Position numbers and translations under genes: made by a program. Under the pieces are notes generated by a model, which did no database searches, had not been told where the DNA came from, and saw only the letters and a program-made list of their open reading frames with translations. This document shows positions 23,701 to 35,503 of a DNA stretch of 64,000 nucleotides, piece by piece (position 1 is the stretch's first letter; every line of letters begins with the position of its first letter). Source of the DNA: Tubiluchus corallicola (Eukaryota > Priapulida > Priapulimorpha > Priapulimorphida > Tubiluchidae); contig JAQGDQ010000001.1 of NCBI GenBank assembly GCA_030141605.1, positions 2,266,501 through 2,330,500 on the forward strand, written 5' to 3'.

Positions 23701-26700
23701 CAGTGATAAGCATTCGAGCAGTTCAAAGGAGAAGTCCAGCAGCTCAGATGACAAGCACGTTAGCAGTTCAAAACACAGCAGTGGTAAGCATTTGAGCAGC
23801 TCAAAAGAGAAGTCCATCAGCTCAGACGACAAGCATATAAGCAGTTCAAAGCACAGCAGTGATAAGCATTCGAGCAGCTCAAAGGAGAAGTCTACTAGCT
23901 CTTCGTCAAAGCATTCTGGTTCCTCCAAATACAGCTCTTCGAGCTCTAGTTATAGTAAAGAACGTAGCAGTGACAAACACAGTAAAAGTAGTGATGTTAG
24001 TTTAAAGGGTTTATCACATAATTCCAAAAGTTCTTCAAAGGTAAAAGAAAGTTCATCAAGCTCAAAAATTACTGGCAAAGAACAAGACAAGCATAGTGAA
24101 TCTTTGAATAAGCACAAAGATAAGCACAAACATTCTTTAGATTCTGATTTTAAAGCCAAGCAGGAAAGCTCAAGCATTTCAAAAAAAGAATTCACCCCTG
24201 ATTTGTCACTCGGAGAAAGTAAAACTGATTTGTATATAAAGAAAGAAAAAGACGTATCAATTAATAGGTAAGTTTTTCTGTATTAGTCATTTGTTCTTAT
24301 GTTAGCTATATTATGAATTTGATTTTTTTCAGCTTGGCCTTTGCTGCTTTATGAAAGGGAGTATAACTGAACTTTAAGTTAAGATTTAGGACGCATTTCC
24401 ACTACGTGCGCACAGACACAGACTTTTCTGTCCGCACGTTTTGTCTGTAACCCATACATCACGTCATAAATACGCCAAAATTTTAGTGTAAAATTCTAGC
24501 ATAAGACTTTCTATGGAAAGCGACAACATTGTTTTTGGGTACACCCACTATTTGAGTATTTTATTCTATCTCATTTCTCTTCTATCTTTATTGCTCCTGC
24601 TAGCTAAGTGTCTTGGCAGCATCAAAATATTGGTCTGCTTTAACTTGACTATTTTTTACTTTGCAATGAAGGGAAACAGTGGCAGTTTCAATGAAATCTT
24701 AAGCAAAGCCTTAAAAATATTTACGGTATCTTTTTTCTTTCTTGTTACGAGTGTACTACAGTTGATTTTGATTTTAGCCACCCACATGTTGCAGTTTTTA
24801 CGTGGTATTTTCTAGCGGAATTTAAAAAGACTAGTTGTGTTCATTCCAAATAAAATGTGGCTTTTATTATAAAGCTAACAATGTTTTGAAGCTTATAATT
24901 TATAGTGTATCAACACAATTATGCAATGAAATTTTCTGGACAAAGTCGAAATACTGTGGCATTTGCATGTGTAGACATATATTACAAATTAAAAAAATTA
25001 CATGCACTATAGAATCATGAAACTTGGACCTAAATTTGCAGATGTAAGATTAATAACAAAAACTAGATACGTGCATTTTATCTTCAGTATTAACTTCGAC
25101 CTATAGCTGCCTTGTAAAATCTAAGTGACTATTTTCAGATTTCTTTTGTCACATAGAGCTGGTCTAATTTGCATAGTGTGTATGATTTATACCTTTTCAA
25201 ATTACAAACTGAACTTGCCCGTCCGCACAAAAAAGGTTTTGCAATTGAAGTATGTGGCTTTCCATACGGACACAGTGGAAACGACAAACACGGAAAACAA
25301 TGATTTGCAGAGGTGTGCTAATGTTCCAGTTTTTTCGGTGTGAGTCACAGAAGGTCCATGTTTGTGCGGGCGTAGTGGAAACACGGCCTTAGACTGAAAA
25401 TCTAAGCTGGGCATCATCACAAGTCCCAACCCTCGAAGTTTATGTGAAATTTAGTAGATTTAGTCTGAATCAAGATCAATGTCTGTCTACCAAGTGCTAC
25501 TGCATAAACAGTGGTTGACCTCTTTTCTGGTTACCAAGTTAAAATGCTTAATTTCAAAGATTATCAGAAACAATAGTCCTAAAGAATTTTGCGTTTCTAA
25601 CACAATGACACAAATTTTTAATAAAACTTTTATTTCTTTTAAGCACAAGTATAAGTATTAAGGAAGAGATGGAGAGTGATGATGATGTCCCTCTGGTAAG
25701 TTTTTTTTGTATACTACATGTGTAAAACGGTTTCAGTCATGTTTTTTATATGTAGCATTTTTCCAGGAATTATTAACATTAAGTCATTTTGTCAGTCCGC
25801 CTCTTGCTAATCTCATTAGTAAAAATTAGCAAATATTGAACCAAGCATTGCTAATTCTGTTAATTTGGTATCATTATGATCCTAAATAAAAGTTTTTTTT
25901 GCTTTTTCTTATTGCTAGTAATATATGTATCATTCTGTATTTAATATCAATCTAAATTGCCTAATATGGAAATCCATATTAACCATCCATCTTATTGCCT
26001 GCTCATACTGCCGTAATATTGCTCAATTAGTAATTTTATTTAACATTTATTCAAGTAAAAAGCTTCATTGAAGTTTATAAGAAACTATTTTATTTGTTTG
26101 CTGCAGAGTTCGAGACAGCAAAACCTAGCATCTAAAGTCAAGGGTGAAAAAAGGAAATCAGACTGGAATGAGGATGACGATGACGATGTACCACTGGCTG
26201 CACGTAGCAAGAAACGAAAGTCTACCGAACCATCAAAGAAATTTAAGGAAGAGAGCGATTATGAAGATGAATTTGTTGCTGTAAGTATTTTATTGTTATA
26301 TTTGGACATAATCATCAAACGTTTCATAGTGGCAAACTGATATCGATTTAGTATTGTAAGATATCGCAGCCAGTTTTACTTTAAACAAGTGTCTGTTATA
26401 GTGACTTTGACCACTTTTTGTTAAAAATCAAACCTCAAAGGTGTTAATTGCATGATTTTTAGCATAATTGGGGCATTAATTCGTGACTCGAGGAAAAACA
26501 TTTACTGATGATTTGATAATTATTAAACATATAAGTTTCACATGATAAAAGACTGCAGCAAAGATTAAAACTGGCTGATAATAAAAATGTAACATGAGTA
26601 ATTACTAGTTAGCAGTAGCAGTAAGTTTTACATTGATAAATATATATTTTGTATCTCGTGCATTTGTGCAAGTTCGTTTTAGCTGATTATTGTTAAATAA

Positions 26701-29700
26701 TGTTAATAGTCTTACAAAGCAACATTAGCTTTCACATTTTTATTCCTTTTAACATAAATTTGTAACATGAATAAAGCAGTCGAGACTCCTCAGCAGCAAT
26801 GTAATAGAGTGACAGCAAACACAACACTATAAGAAGTTTGAAGAACAGAGGCTTATATTGGCCTAGAAATACACTATAACCTGGTGTCAAAGATTTACAA
26901 TACAGCATTTAAAAATCATTAGATTGTTGTGTTCAGCATTAAATTGTAAGTATTTGGCAATCCAGTAGTGGAAATCTTTATTAGTAAATGCAAGTTAAAT
27001 TTAAATTTTTAGAAAAAGAAGAAACTCGGAAAGTCTAAGCCTTCTCACAAGAGGGAGAAATCTGATTCATTGGAGAGCAAGTCTAGTCCTTCCAAAAAGG
27101 TGAAAAAAGATGAACCAGACACAGTTTGGAAATGGTACATTTTCTTTGCTACTTTTCTGATGAATGCAAGAAACAAGTGCAATTTTATACTAATATTTTT
27201 ACTTTATACTTCTATGCTTTGCTCAAAATATTATGAAGAAATTTACTAAAAATATTTAATTCTTATGAAGAATATTGTCCTGTAAACATTGATTACAGAC
27301 ATGTTGCAGTCTATTATCTAATATCTGTTCTAGTGTCAGCCTGTGAAATGTTAGACTCCCCTAGCAATTTTTACATTGTAGTAGCATAACTGCCATTTTA
27401 AATTTGGCTATGATATCAAAAAATTAGCTGTGATGGATTTAGTATCATATATGTGTATCATCCCGCTGTATTAATACCATCCTGTAGAATATAGTTGCAG
27501 TCCATGTCAAAACGCTGGAGGCTTACGACATTTAATGTCATTCTTTTTTAAAGAAAACATAATCATCTGATGAATTAAAATATGCTGTAGTCCTAGTTTG
27601 TAAAACTGTGCTATGATTTATGCTAAAACGGCAGAGCTTAAACTTTTTAAAATGCATCCTAAGCACGCAAAAACAAGGTGACAGCCATTTACAAACCAAA
27701 ACATTAAAGTGATGCTAAAAGGTGAGCCGTTTGTTTCGTTGTTATGCAGTCAGCTGCAAAACCAATGTGATACATAGACAAGTTTTTTGAAAATTTAATT
27801 GAAAATAATGCAAAAAACTCGAAAGACATGGTTGAAGATGTGAATTTATTTTCCCATTTTACCTCTTACACAACGCTATTACGCAACCTCTTAAACGCAA
27901 AACTAGGAATTAATCTAAAATTGCAAATAATGGAGACAACTGCATCTTTCACAAGACCCCAGTTTAATATTAAAAGGTTGGTAAACTTCTTGCTGTTTTG
28001 CCTTTAGGTGGGAGGAAGGAAGCAGTCATGACGGCGGTGTAAAGTGGAAGACTTTAGAACATAAAGGCCCATTATTTGCTCCTCCATATGAACGCCTTCC
28101 TAAAAGCATTCACTTCAAATACGATGGGAAATCTATGGAATTGAGTGAAGCTGCTGAAGAAGTTGCGGGCTTCTATGCCAGGTTTATTGAACATGACTAC
28201 TGTACCAAGGAGGCTTTCAACAAGAACTTTTTTAAAGACTGGCGCAAAGTAATGAATGCAGAAGAAAGAAAAATCATAACAGATCTGAACAAGTGCAACT
28301 TCAGGGAAATATTTCAGTACTATCAAATGAAATCTGAAGAGAAAAAAGCTTTGCCAAAAGAAGAGAAGAAGAAGCTTAAGTTACAGAACGAGGCCATTCA
28401 AGAAGAGTATGGATATTGTGTTGTTGATGGATATCGCCAGAAAATTGGAAACTTCCGAATAGAGCCTCCTGGTCTATTTCGTGGACGTGGAGATCATCCA
28501 AAAATGGGGTCTCTAAAACGAAGAATTGAACCAGAAGATGTTGCAGTTAACTGCAGTAAAGGTTCAAAAATTCCAAAACCTCCGGAGGGTCATAGGTGGA
28601 AGGAAGTGAAACATGATAACACGGTAACCTGGCTTGCAACATGGATCGAAAATGTCCAAGGACAGAATAAATATGTTATGCTTAATCCGAGTTCCAAGTT
28701 AAAAGGTGAAAAAGATTACCAAAAATACGAACTTGCGAGAAAGTTGAAGAACTATGTTGAAAACATACGCGCCACCTACAGAGAGGACTGGAAGAGCAAA
28801 GAAATGAAGGCAAGACAAAGAAGTGTGGCTTTGTATTTCATCGACAAGTTGGCACTTAGAGCAGGAAATGAAAAAGAAGAGGGAGAATCAGCTGACACAG
28901 TTGGTTGCTGTTCTCTGAGAGTGGAACACATAACATTACACGAAGAAAAGGATGAGCAAGAGTATGTTGTGGAATTTGATTTTCTGGGAAAAGATTCCAT
29001 TCGCTACACAAACAGTGTCCCCGTTGAGAAACGAGTGTTCAAAAACTTGGTACGGTTTATGGAAAACAAGAAACCTGGAGACGATTTATTCGATAGGCTG
29101 AATGTAAGTTTACAGCAGTTTCAATAAATTATAAATGCTTAATAACTTACCAGGGTGTTTGTATTTCTGAATGTATAACAAAGTAAATGTATGCAATCAT
29201 TATAAAGTCAAGAAAGTGGATTTAAATGGATTTAACTTATTTCAGACATAAAAACACAAATATAAGCACTTTAACTGTAGATAAATAGTCAGAACCAAAC
29301 AGGAACCATTTGAATCCACTTGACTTTTGCATAGCCATTAAAAATGGTTGTGTACATTTACTTTACTATACATTCAAAATTGATCTTTGATAAAAAAAAT
29401 GTGAGTAAATTCAAATGATTTGTTGCCACCCATTTCAGACTACGCTTTGAACTGTGCACTCCTTAGTGCTGTGGCAGTTGCTGTGGTGCATTCAATCATT
29501 CTGATTCAAAGGAAACATATTTTTTGTTATAAAATATTTCTTTGTCTTGTTGCATAATACATTTACATTTATAAAAATTTGAGAGAGGAAGGGTAGTGAA
29601 GAGAACTATGCAGATATATGGAAGGGAGAAGAAGAGGGAAAGAGCTATAAAAGTAACTCTCTAAAATGAAACAAAGCGGATGAGATTGACTTAAGCACAA

Positions 29701-32700
29701 TGCAAGCAGAAGAAAACCAGAGTTTGAAATATAAATTTCGTTATCTTGGCTCTTTGTGCTAAGTCTGTACCTGTAATTTTATGCAAAACTGTGTGTTTTC
29801 TTCATTGGCTTACAATTAATATGCTTGATTTACGTGAGCTAAGCAATGCTGATTTTGGCCCTCGAATGTATGTCTTTAATTTATGTCTGTGCATTTTAAT
29901 AAAACAATATCCTCCATTATGTATACTTAGTTAATATTCAGTACTAGTAATATATGATCTTTTGGATTGGCGAAGTTTCCTTGCATTGTGTGTGATAGAG
30001 CATTTGAGAAGGGTCCGAAATTTACCACTTACAACGAAATGTGATTCCACCTGTATATTTCTTATAAGCTTTGGCGAAGCACTTAAAATAATTGAAAGCT
30101 TTTTCAGGTAGTTCTAAGATACTATATATAACACAATGTTATACACACATAGTAATAATGCACATGAAAACTTGGCACTATACACCCATGTAATAATTAT
30201 GTATACAACCTGCACTTTGAGTTTCTTTCCATCTGTACTTATCGATTAACACCACGTTTAATTACTTGCAGACTACTATTCTGAACAAGTATCTACAGGA
30301 ACTGATGGAAGGTCTAACGGCTAAGGTGTTCCGTACATATAATGCATCCAAAACTTTACAGGATCAGCTTGATTTACTGTCACAGGGTATGTGCAAATAT
30401 CTTCCTACAAAAAGTGATTGTAATTAAAAAGTTTCATCAAGTTTGTTTGACTTATTTAGAATTCAAAAACCTGTGAGTATTGAAATTAAATGCTATGGTT
30501 AAAAACATGTCACATTAATACAGTTGTGGTACATTTTTTGTAAGTCTCGCTTATTGTCATTTTGGCAAGCATCTAAAATTGGAAAAACATTTTCCAAGAC
30601 AAAGTTTTTATACAAAAAATGAGTACTCCATGTTTCTATTTGCAGATTTGCTGTTATTTCTCCTTGATTATAACAAAGCATTATATTTACAGATTTGGTT
30701 TAAAAAACTTTTGCAATCTTGTGGCAAACTAGCAACTAAATATATAATTATTCTCTATAAATTACTTCACAGTCAGAATTTATAAACAGTTTTATATCGT
30801 GTACTATTTTGGTGACAGTATTGTTAAAGAGAGTCAAAAGTTCAAACACTTACTGCATTAGCATTACTATTATAAAAATGCTTCCAAGAGCCATCTGTAA
30901 CAGCTGGAATCTTGAATAATAGCAGTTTGAAACTAACATTTTTTTCTCAACTCACTTTGCTACGTTGTTTGATTTGTTTTCCTTAATTTTATTTGATTTC
31001 TATAACAAATTTACAGATTGTGATGATTCTGTCCCTGCAAAAATTTTGGCATACAATCGCGCAAATAGGGCTGTTGCTATTCTCTGCAACCATCAGCGAG
31101 CAGTACCAAAAATGTTTGGTCAGCAAATGGAAAGGCTAAATGAGAAGGTATCTCTATGCGTTTTTACTTTTGTATTTGCTAGTTCAGTCTAGGTAAGTAA
31201 CTTTATTTATTTTAAGTGCTTCAAAATAAATGCTAAAGCAGTACAAGACTTTTCTAAATGATATAGTGCCACAGATTCATTATGTTTAGTCATTGCAAAA
31301 ACTTGATAGCAAGAAATTGTAAATTTTGCACACTCCCATTTTGTAATATCTAGTACCTGCTGCACTTGGGGCTGCATGCCACTTTTCAGATGCCAGTGTG
31401 GTGTAAAATTGTTGATAACTATATGAACTGTAACCTTAGTAGCAAGTGTTCCAAGATGGGGCAGATGGAGCAGTCTGATAACCAACACTATTTTGTCTTG
31501 CCTTTTAATTTGTTAATTGGTCTGGTAGAAATACAATCACTTGTGTGATAGCCATAGAAGAGAAAACTAGAGGCTATATGTCAAGCTAGATCATAGAGAA
31601 AAGGTAGCATAAAGACAGCCGAAGATGGGAGCTTTTTGTTTACATCATAATTACAGTAAACTCCCACGTAACTCAAAATCGCATAAATCAAATTTTCACC
31701 TCACTCAAAGAATTTCAGCGGAACTGATGATATCTTCCATTTTTCCCACAAAAAACATTGCTGAAGTCAAAATATATAACTCAAAATTTCGCCTAACTCA
31801 AATAAAAAGTTATGGTCATTTTAATCAAAATACGTGTGATTTACTACAGTACATAAGACATTGGTAGCCCCACTGTCATATTTTTAACAGTGTTGTGTAG
31901 GTGTTATTCGTTATGTAATTTGTTAATTTGTTATTCGTTATGTAATTGTCATCAAATCTCAACATTTATGTATAGAAGAGTTGACATTCTGCCTTCTATT
32001 TAATTTGCCATCTGGAGGAGGGTTTTAGAGTTGCTATGCTGGAAGATGGTCAACATCGCCTAATTCAGAGTTTTTTTTTGTTCTGGTTGGATTTGAATTG
32101 TGCAGCGTTTACTGTATTACGGCGCAAAAACTGTATGAATGTATATATATCAAGTATTAACAGCTAAGATGTGAAAGGCATGCCAAAGGCAAATCCCAGC
32201 AGAGAAAATCAAAGCTTTAGAGCTCTACTGTTTAAAAATTAGTGGAATCCTTCTATTAATTTCCATTTTGCTGCTGTTCACTGTACGTATCGATTCTTAG
32301 CAGTCATCTTAGGCATTGTTGAGAGTACTCTATAAACCATGAGAGTACTGTCCCACTTCACCCACTTCACTGTATATACTAGTAATTAGCTGCTTCTAGC
32401 CAAACACGTGAGCTCGAGATAACATCATAGCTTATGCATCATGGGACGAAATGCGCCAGTGATGATGTAGCGCTTGCGAGCACCATTCACAGCGTGAAAG
32501 CTGGAATTTTTTAATAAAAAAACTTGTCTTTAGTAGTTTGTGGAGCATATCACTTGAAATGTTTTGATGAAATTGCTCTAAAAATAAGACACAGCAAATG
32601 TTCTTAACTTATCTTGTTTTACAGTTTAGTACTCCTTTAAAGTAGATGCTGCACAGGCCTTTTAAATGTGAACATTCACAGAACAGAAAGTAATGTACAG

Positions 32701-35191
32701 TTGACAAAACTGTTGAAGATAGCACTTCTATGCAAGAAGATTACAATAACCAGTTAATCGTAATTTTGTAATAATTTTCTCTGTCCATGGGCAAATTGCT
32801 GGTTAAGTGTATATTTCAGGTTACTGAAAAATTTAAACACTTTAATAAACCTGAAAAATAAAAGTTGGTTTATTGGCTGTAATTTTGTTGTTTTTTTATT
32901 ATAGTAAGCAGCTCATAGTTATCCTCATTTGGAAAATGTTTTTAATGTGTCATTTACAACAGTTATATTTGGCATTTTTTTAGCTTTTATTCAGGTTGTA
33001 TTTGAGTAGCTTTATGCCTAAGTAACAGTTTTTATTACTCTTGACATCACATAGAATGCTGTAGAATATCACATTTTTGATAGCTATTTATTTGCAACAG
33101 CTAGTATGTAGTTAGCAGTACAGTGTTGCCAAAAACTGGTCTCTCATGATAGTCACTCACAGGCCCCAAAGGTTGCTCTGGTAGGCAATCTAGTGCTTAA
33201 CATGAAATTCAACATTTGGTTGATAAAAATAAATTAAGACTTAGTATAAAATCGTTTCAGCATCATAAGGGGATTTCAGAATTGTAAAAAAGTTGCTAGT
33301 TGGTCCTCTGAAATGTTATAAGGGAATAGCATCTATTGTATCTCCCAGATTTTTTACATACTTTTTGTTCCATAATAATACTAGTTTTTCTACACTTATA
33401 ATGCATTAATTTTGCTACATTTTTTATTTCAGATAAAAGACAAGAAAGAAGTGATTAAAAAGGCAAAGAAGGAGATGAAGAATGCTAAGGCAGACTATAA
33501 AAGCACGGGCTCTGATTCGGCTGGCAGGTAAGCAATATCATGATTGTTTTGCATTCAAACCTGGTTTATATAAATCTGAGAAATTTGCCCATAAACAACA
33601 CTTTTTCTATTAACAGTCCGTTTGGGCTTGTATTATATAAGTGTGCATGATAGAATTTTGTTTTCAGCGAACAGCTAAAATTGGTGATGTTAAGTCTTTT
33701 GTCACACATAAACTGGATAAGTGACCATTGAATAGGGCTGTAATATGGCATTTTAACTGCATGAAGTTCTCAACTTATGCAAGTTATGGAGATAAAGTTG
33801 TTTTTGTGTATTTTTCGGTACACGCTTTTGGTTTCACAAGTATACTATACTTAAAGTTGCTAACAGTTTGTGTAGCTCTTGTTGCTGACAGCTCGCATTC
33901 ATCAAAATTTTGATGGCATCAAACTTGGCTTCATAAGTCTGCTGCAGTGCCTTTACATAAATAGCCATGCAATGATTTTACATCTCTGCAGTCAAGCACA
34001 CAGCGAAAAAAAAAAATCTCAATTATTGAGTAAGGGTTTACCACAAAATGAATGCCGTTATTTGATTAGCTGCTAAGAAAATTGAAAATCAAATTAGTGA
34101 GTGACTGCTGAAACACCAACTACAGTATTTTAAAAACACTTCTTTCTAGACTTTATGAAAGAAAGAAGAAGGCACTGCAACGTCTGGAGCAGCAGTTAGT
34201 AAAACTGGAAGTACAGGCAACTGACAAGGAAGAGAACAAAGAAATTGCGCTAGGAACATCCAAACTCAATTATTTAGATCCTCGAATATCTGTCGCTTGG
34301 TAAATTATTTTTAACAATTTTGCATGTTAAAAAATTCCTTTGTCATACGTATGGCAATAATGTGGGTAATGATTTTTTATTCTGATTTTATGGTGGCAAA
34401 CTGGCTTGCAAAGTACATTCTGATGATCTTTAGATGTAGCGCCTATATTAGTTAGTTCCACATGATCTAATAGAATTCTTTATAAAGCTAAGATGACTGC
34501 ATATGAACTTTGTGCATTTCATAGAAAAAATGGAACCAGCCTGGTTTTTCAAATGGAAAGGATTGGCAAGCACATTCTGTACTAGAAATGTATCGAGAAA
34601 ACATTTGCCAACTTTTGAAAAAAACAAATAATTATAAAAAGTAATCATTATTTTTCCATACTAAATGGTTTAGAAATAATATATAATTGAATAAAATTGT
34701 AAGGAAATATTCTTAAAAGGAGTTGATTCCTGTTTGTCAATCAGTTTTTAGATTAATGCACATAGCATCTTGGTGATGTTGAATAAAATACAGTTTAAAG
34801 CAAATTGCTTATGCTGGTCACTGTACAGCACATGCTATGACCATACTAGTTAAGTTAATAATACCTTGAGATAAGAAGCATGTTGGCTAGTGGTTAAATT
34901 ACTCTATAACATTTCCCCCAACATCTAAGGTTGATGACGATCTGGTGCAGAGAGAAACCATTACTGTGCAGTCATAGATTGATATAGATTAGTTTTGTGG
35001 CAATCCTGGTTGGTTAACATAGAATCTAAAAAGTCATCTTTAAATATAGATAGCTTTGTGTTAATGAAACTGCTAAATTTTTATCTAGGTGTAAGAAGTA
35101 CGAAGTTCCGATAGAAAAGATCTACAACAAAACCCAGAGAGAGAAATTTCGTTGGGCAATTGATATGACTGAACCGGATTTCTTCTTTTAA
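17708..35191 (+). CDS. TOP1: DNA topoisomerase I (type IB), nuclear
   Basis: Relaxes supercoiled DNA by a transient 3'-phosphotyrosyl nick ahead of replication and transcription. Coding exons: 17708-17741, 20481-20550, 23146-24267, 25644-25695, 26107-26280, 27013-27134, 28008-29103, 30272-30386, 31017-31147, 33433-33527, 34150-34299, 35089-35191. The joined frame is 3264 nt, 1087 residues, with every splice phase consistent. Residues 1 to about 500 are a charged low-complexity N-terminus with acidic and Lys-Lys-Arg-Lys patches typical of nuclear import. The core begins near [10 protein letters not shown] in the 1.1-kb exon. Catalytic residues are R809, K853, R911, H954 and Y1045, matching human R488, K532, R590, H632 and Y723 with near-identical spacing; the Tyr sits in [10 protein letters not shown] Lys-rich linker is encoded by the 33.4-34.2 kb exons. 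The start has A at -3 and G at +4, and an in-frame TAA lies upstream in exon 1. Human TOP1 is 765 residues; the excess is all N-terminal. Confidence 0.97.
19128..19905 (-). repeat. Dispersed repeat family C, copy 2 (TOP1 intron 2)
   Basis: Inverted relative to the copy at 12826-14345. Shared blocks are given under copy 1. It has no intact coding frame. Confidence 0.6.
23672..23905 (+). repeat. TOP1: In-frame 78-bp coding minisatellite in TOP1 (3 units)
   Basis: Three tandem units at 23672-23749, 23750-23827 and 23828-23905 each encode 26 residues of the pattern DK[YH][VI]SSSKH...KEKS, with a few substitutions. Being a multiple of three, gain or loss of units keeps the TOP1 frame. The units sit inside a larger Ser/Lys/Asp/His exon (23146-24267) built from about twenty looser SSKDKH-like motifs. 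Confidence 0.9.
24389..25388. mobile_element. 1.0-kb PIF/Harbinger-like non-autonomous element in a TOP1 intron
   Basis: The left end GGACGCATTTCCACTACG and the reverse complement of the right end GGCCGTGTTTCCACTACG are long terminal inverted repeats; similarity continues for about 35 bp. Both ends are flanked by TTA (24386-24388 and 25389-25391), the 3-bp target duplication expected of PIF/Harbinger. There is no transposase; the 100-codon open frame inside is hydrophobic and unsupported. An internal TIR-like block occurs near 25260 (CATACGGACACAGTGGAAAC). Confidence 0.75.
31654..32114. mobile_element. MITE of Tc1/mariner (pogo-like) type in a TOP1 intron
   Basis: The left end begins CAGTAAACTCCCACGTAACT, the reverse complement of the right end CAGTAAACGCTGCACAATTC. 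TA flanks at 31652-31653 and 32115-32116. 461 bp, non-coding, with internal repeats of the AACTCAAAAT type. Its ends resemble those of the element at 2894-3286 in starting with CAGT and AAAC. Confidence 0.6.
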
Positions 35192-35497
35192 CCACTATTA
35201 ACCTTGATAGTGAAGTTGTAATGTAGTTGTTTATGTAAGTGAAGCTCCTTTGTGTCACTATTCTAATTTTTATTGACACAACTGAGTGTGTTACATGTTG
35301 CACTTTAGGAAATAGGATCTCACTGATATCCAGCTCCTTGTGGTTTCTTATTATTAAATTGTTTTTACTCAAGTGGTTGCAAGGTTATTATTCTTAAGTT
35401 TTTTATAACATACATTGAAACATTACATCTTTTTAGATTAATCCTGCAGTTTTTTTCTTAGAAAGTCTGATTTTAATTAACACCTACTTTCCAAAAG

Positions 35498-35503
35498 AAT
35501 AAA
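35498..35503 (+). terminator. TOP1: TOP1 proximal poly(A) signal candidate
   Basis: This is the first AATAAA after the TOP1 stop, about 310 bases downstream. Two further AATAAA hexamers at 37065-37070 and 37079-37084 could end a longer 1.9-kb 3'UTR. The stretch 35192-37085 holds no other gene that I can support. Confidence 0.4.

Noticed and set aside
23120-23928. Long open frames antisense to, or shifted from, the TOP1 low-complexity exon (130-189 codons)
   Set aside because: They are by-products of the AGC/AAG-rich repeats of TOP1; they read as Leu/Glu or Ala/Val runs with no family and no splice support.
24513-24815. 100-codon hydrophobic open frame
   Set aside because: It lies wholly inside the Harbinger-like element and resembles no transposase.
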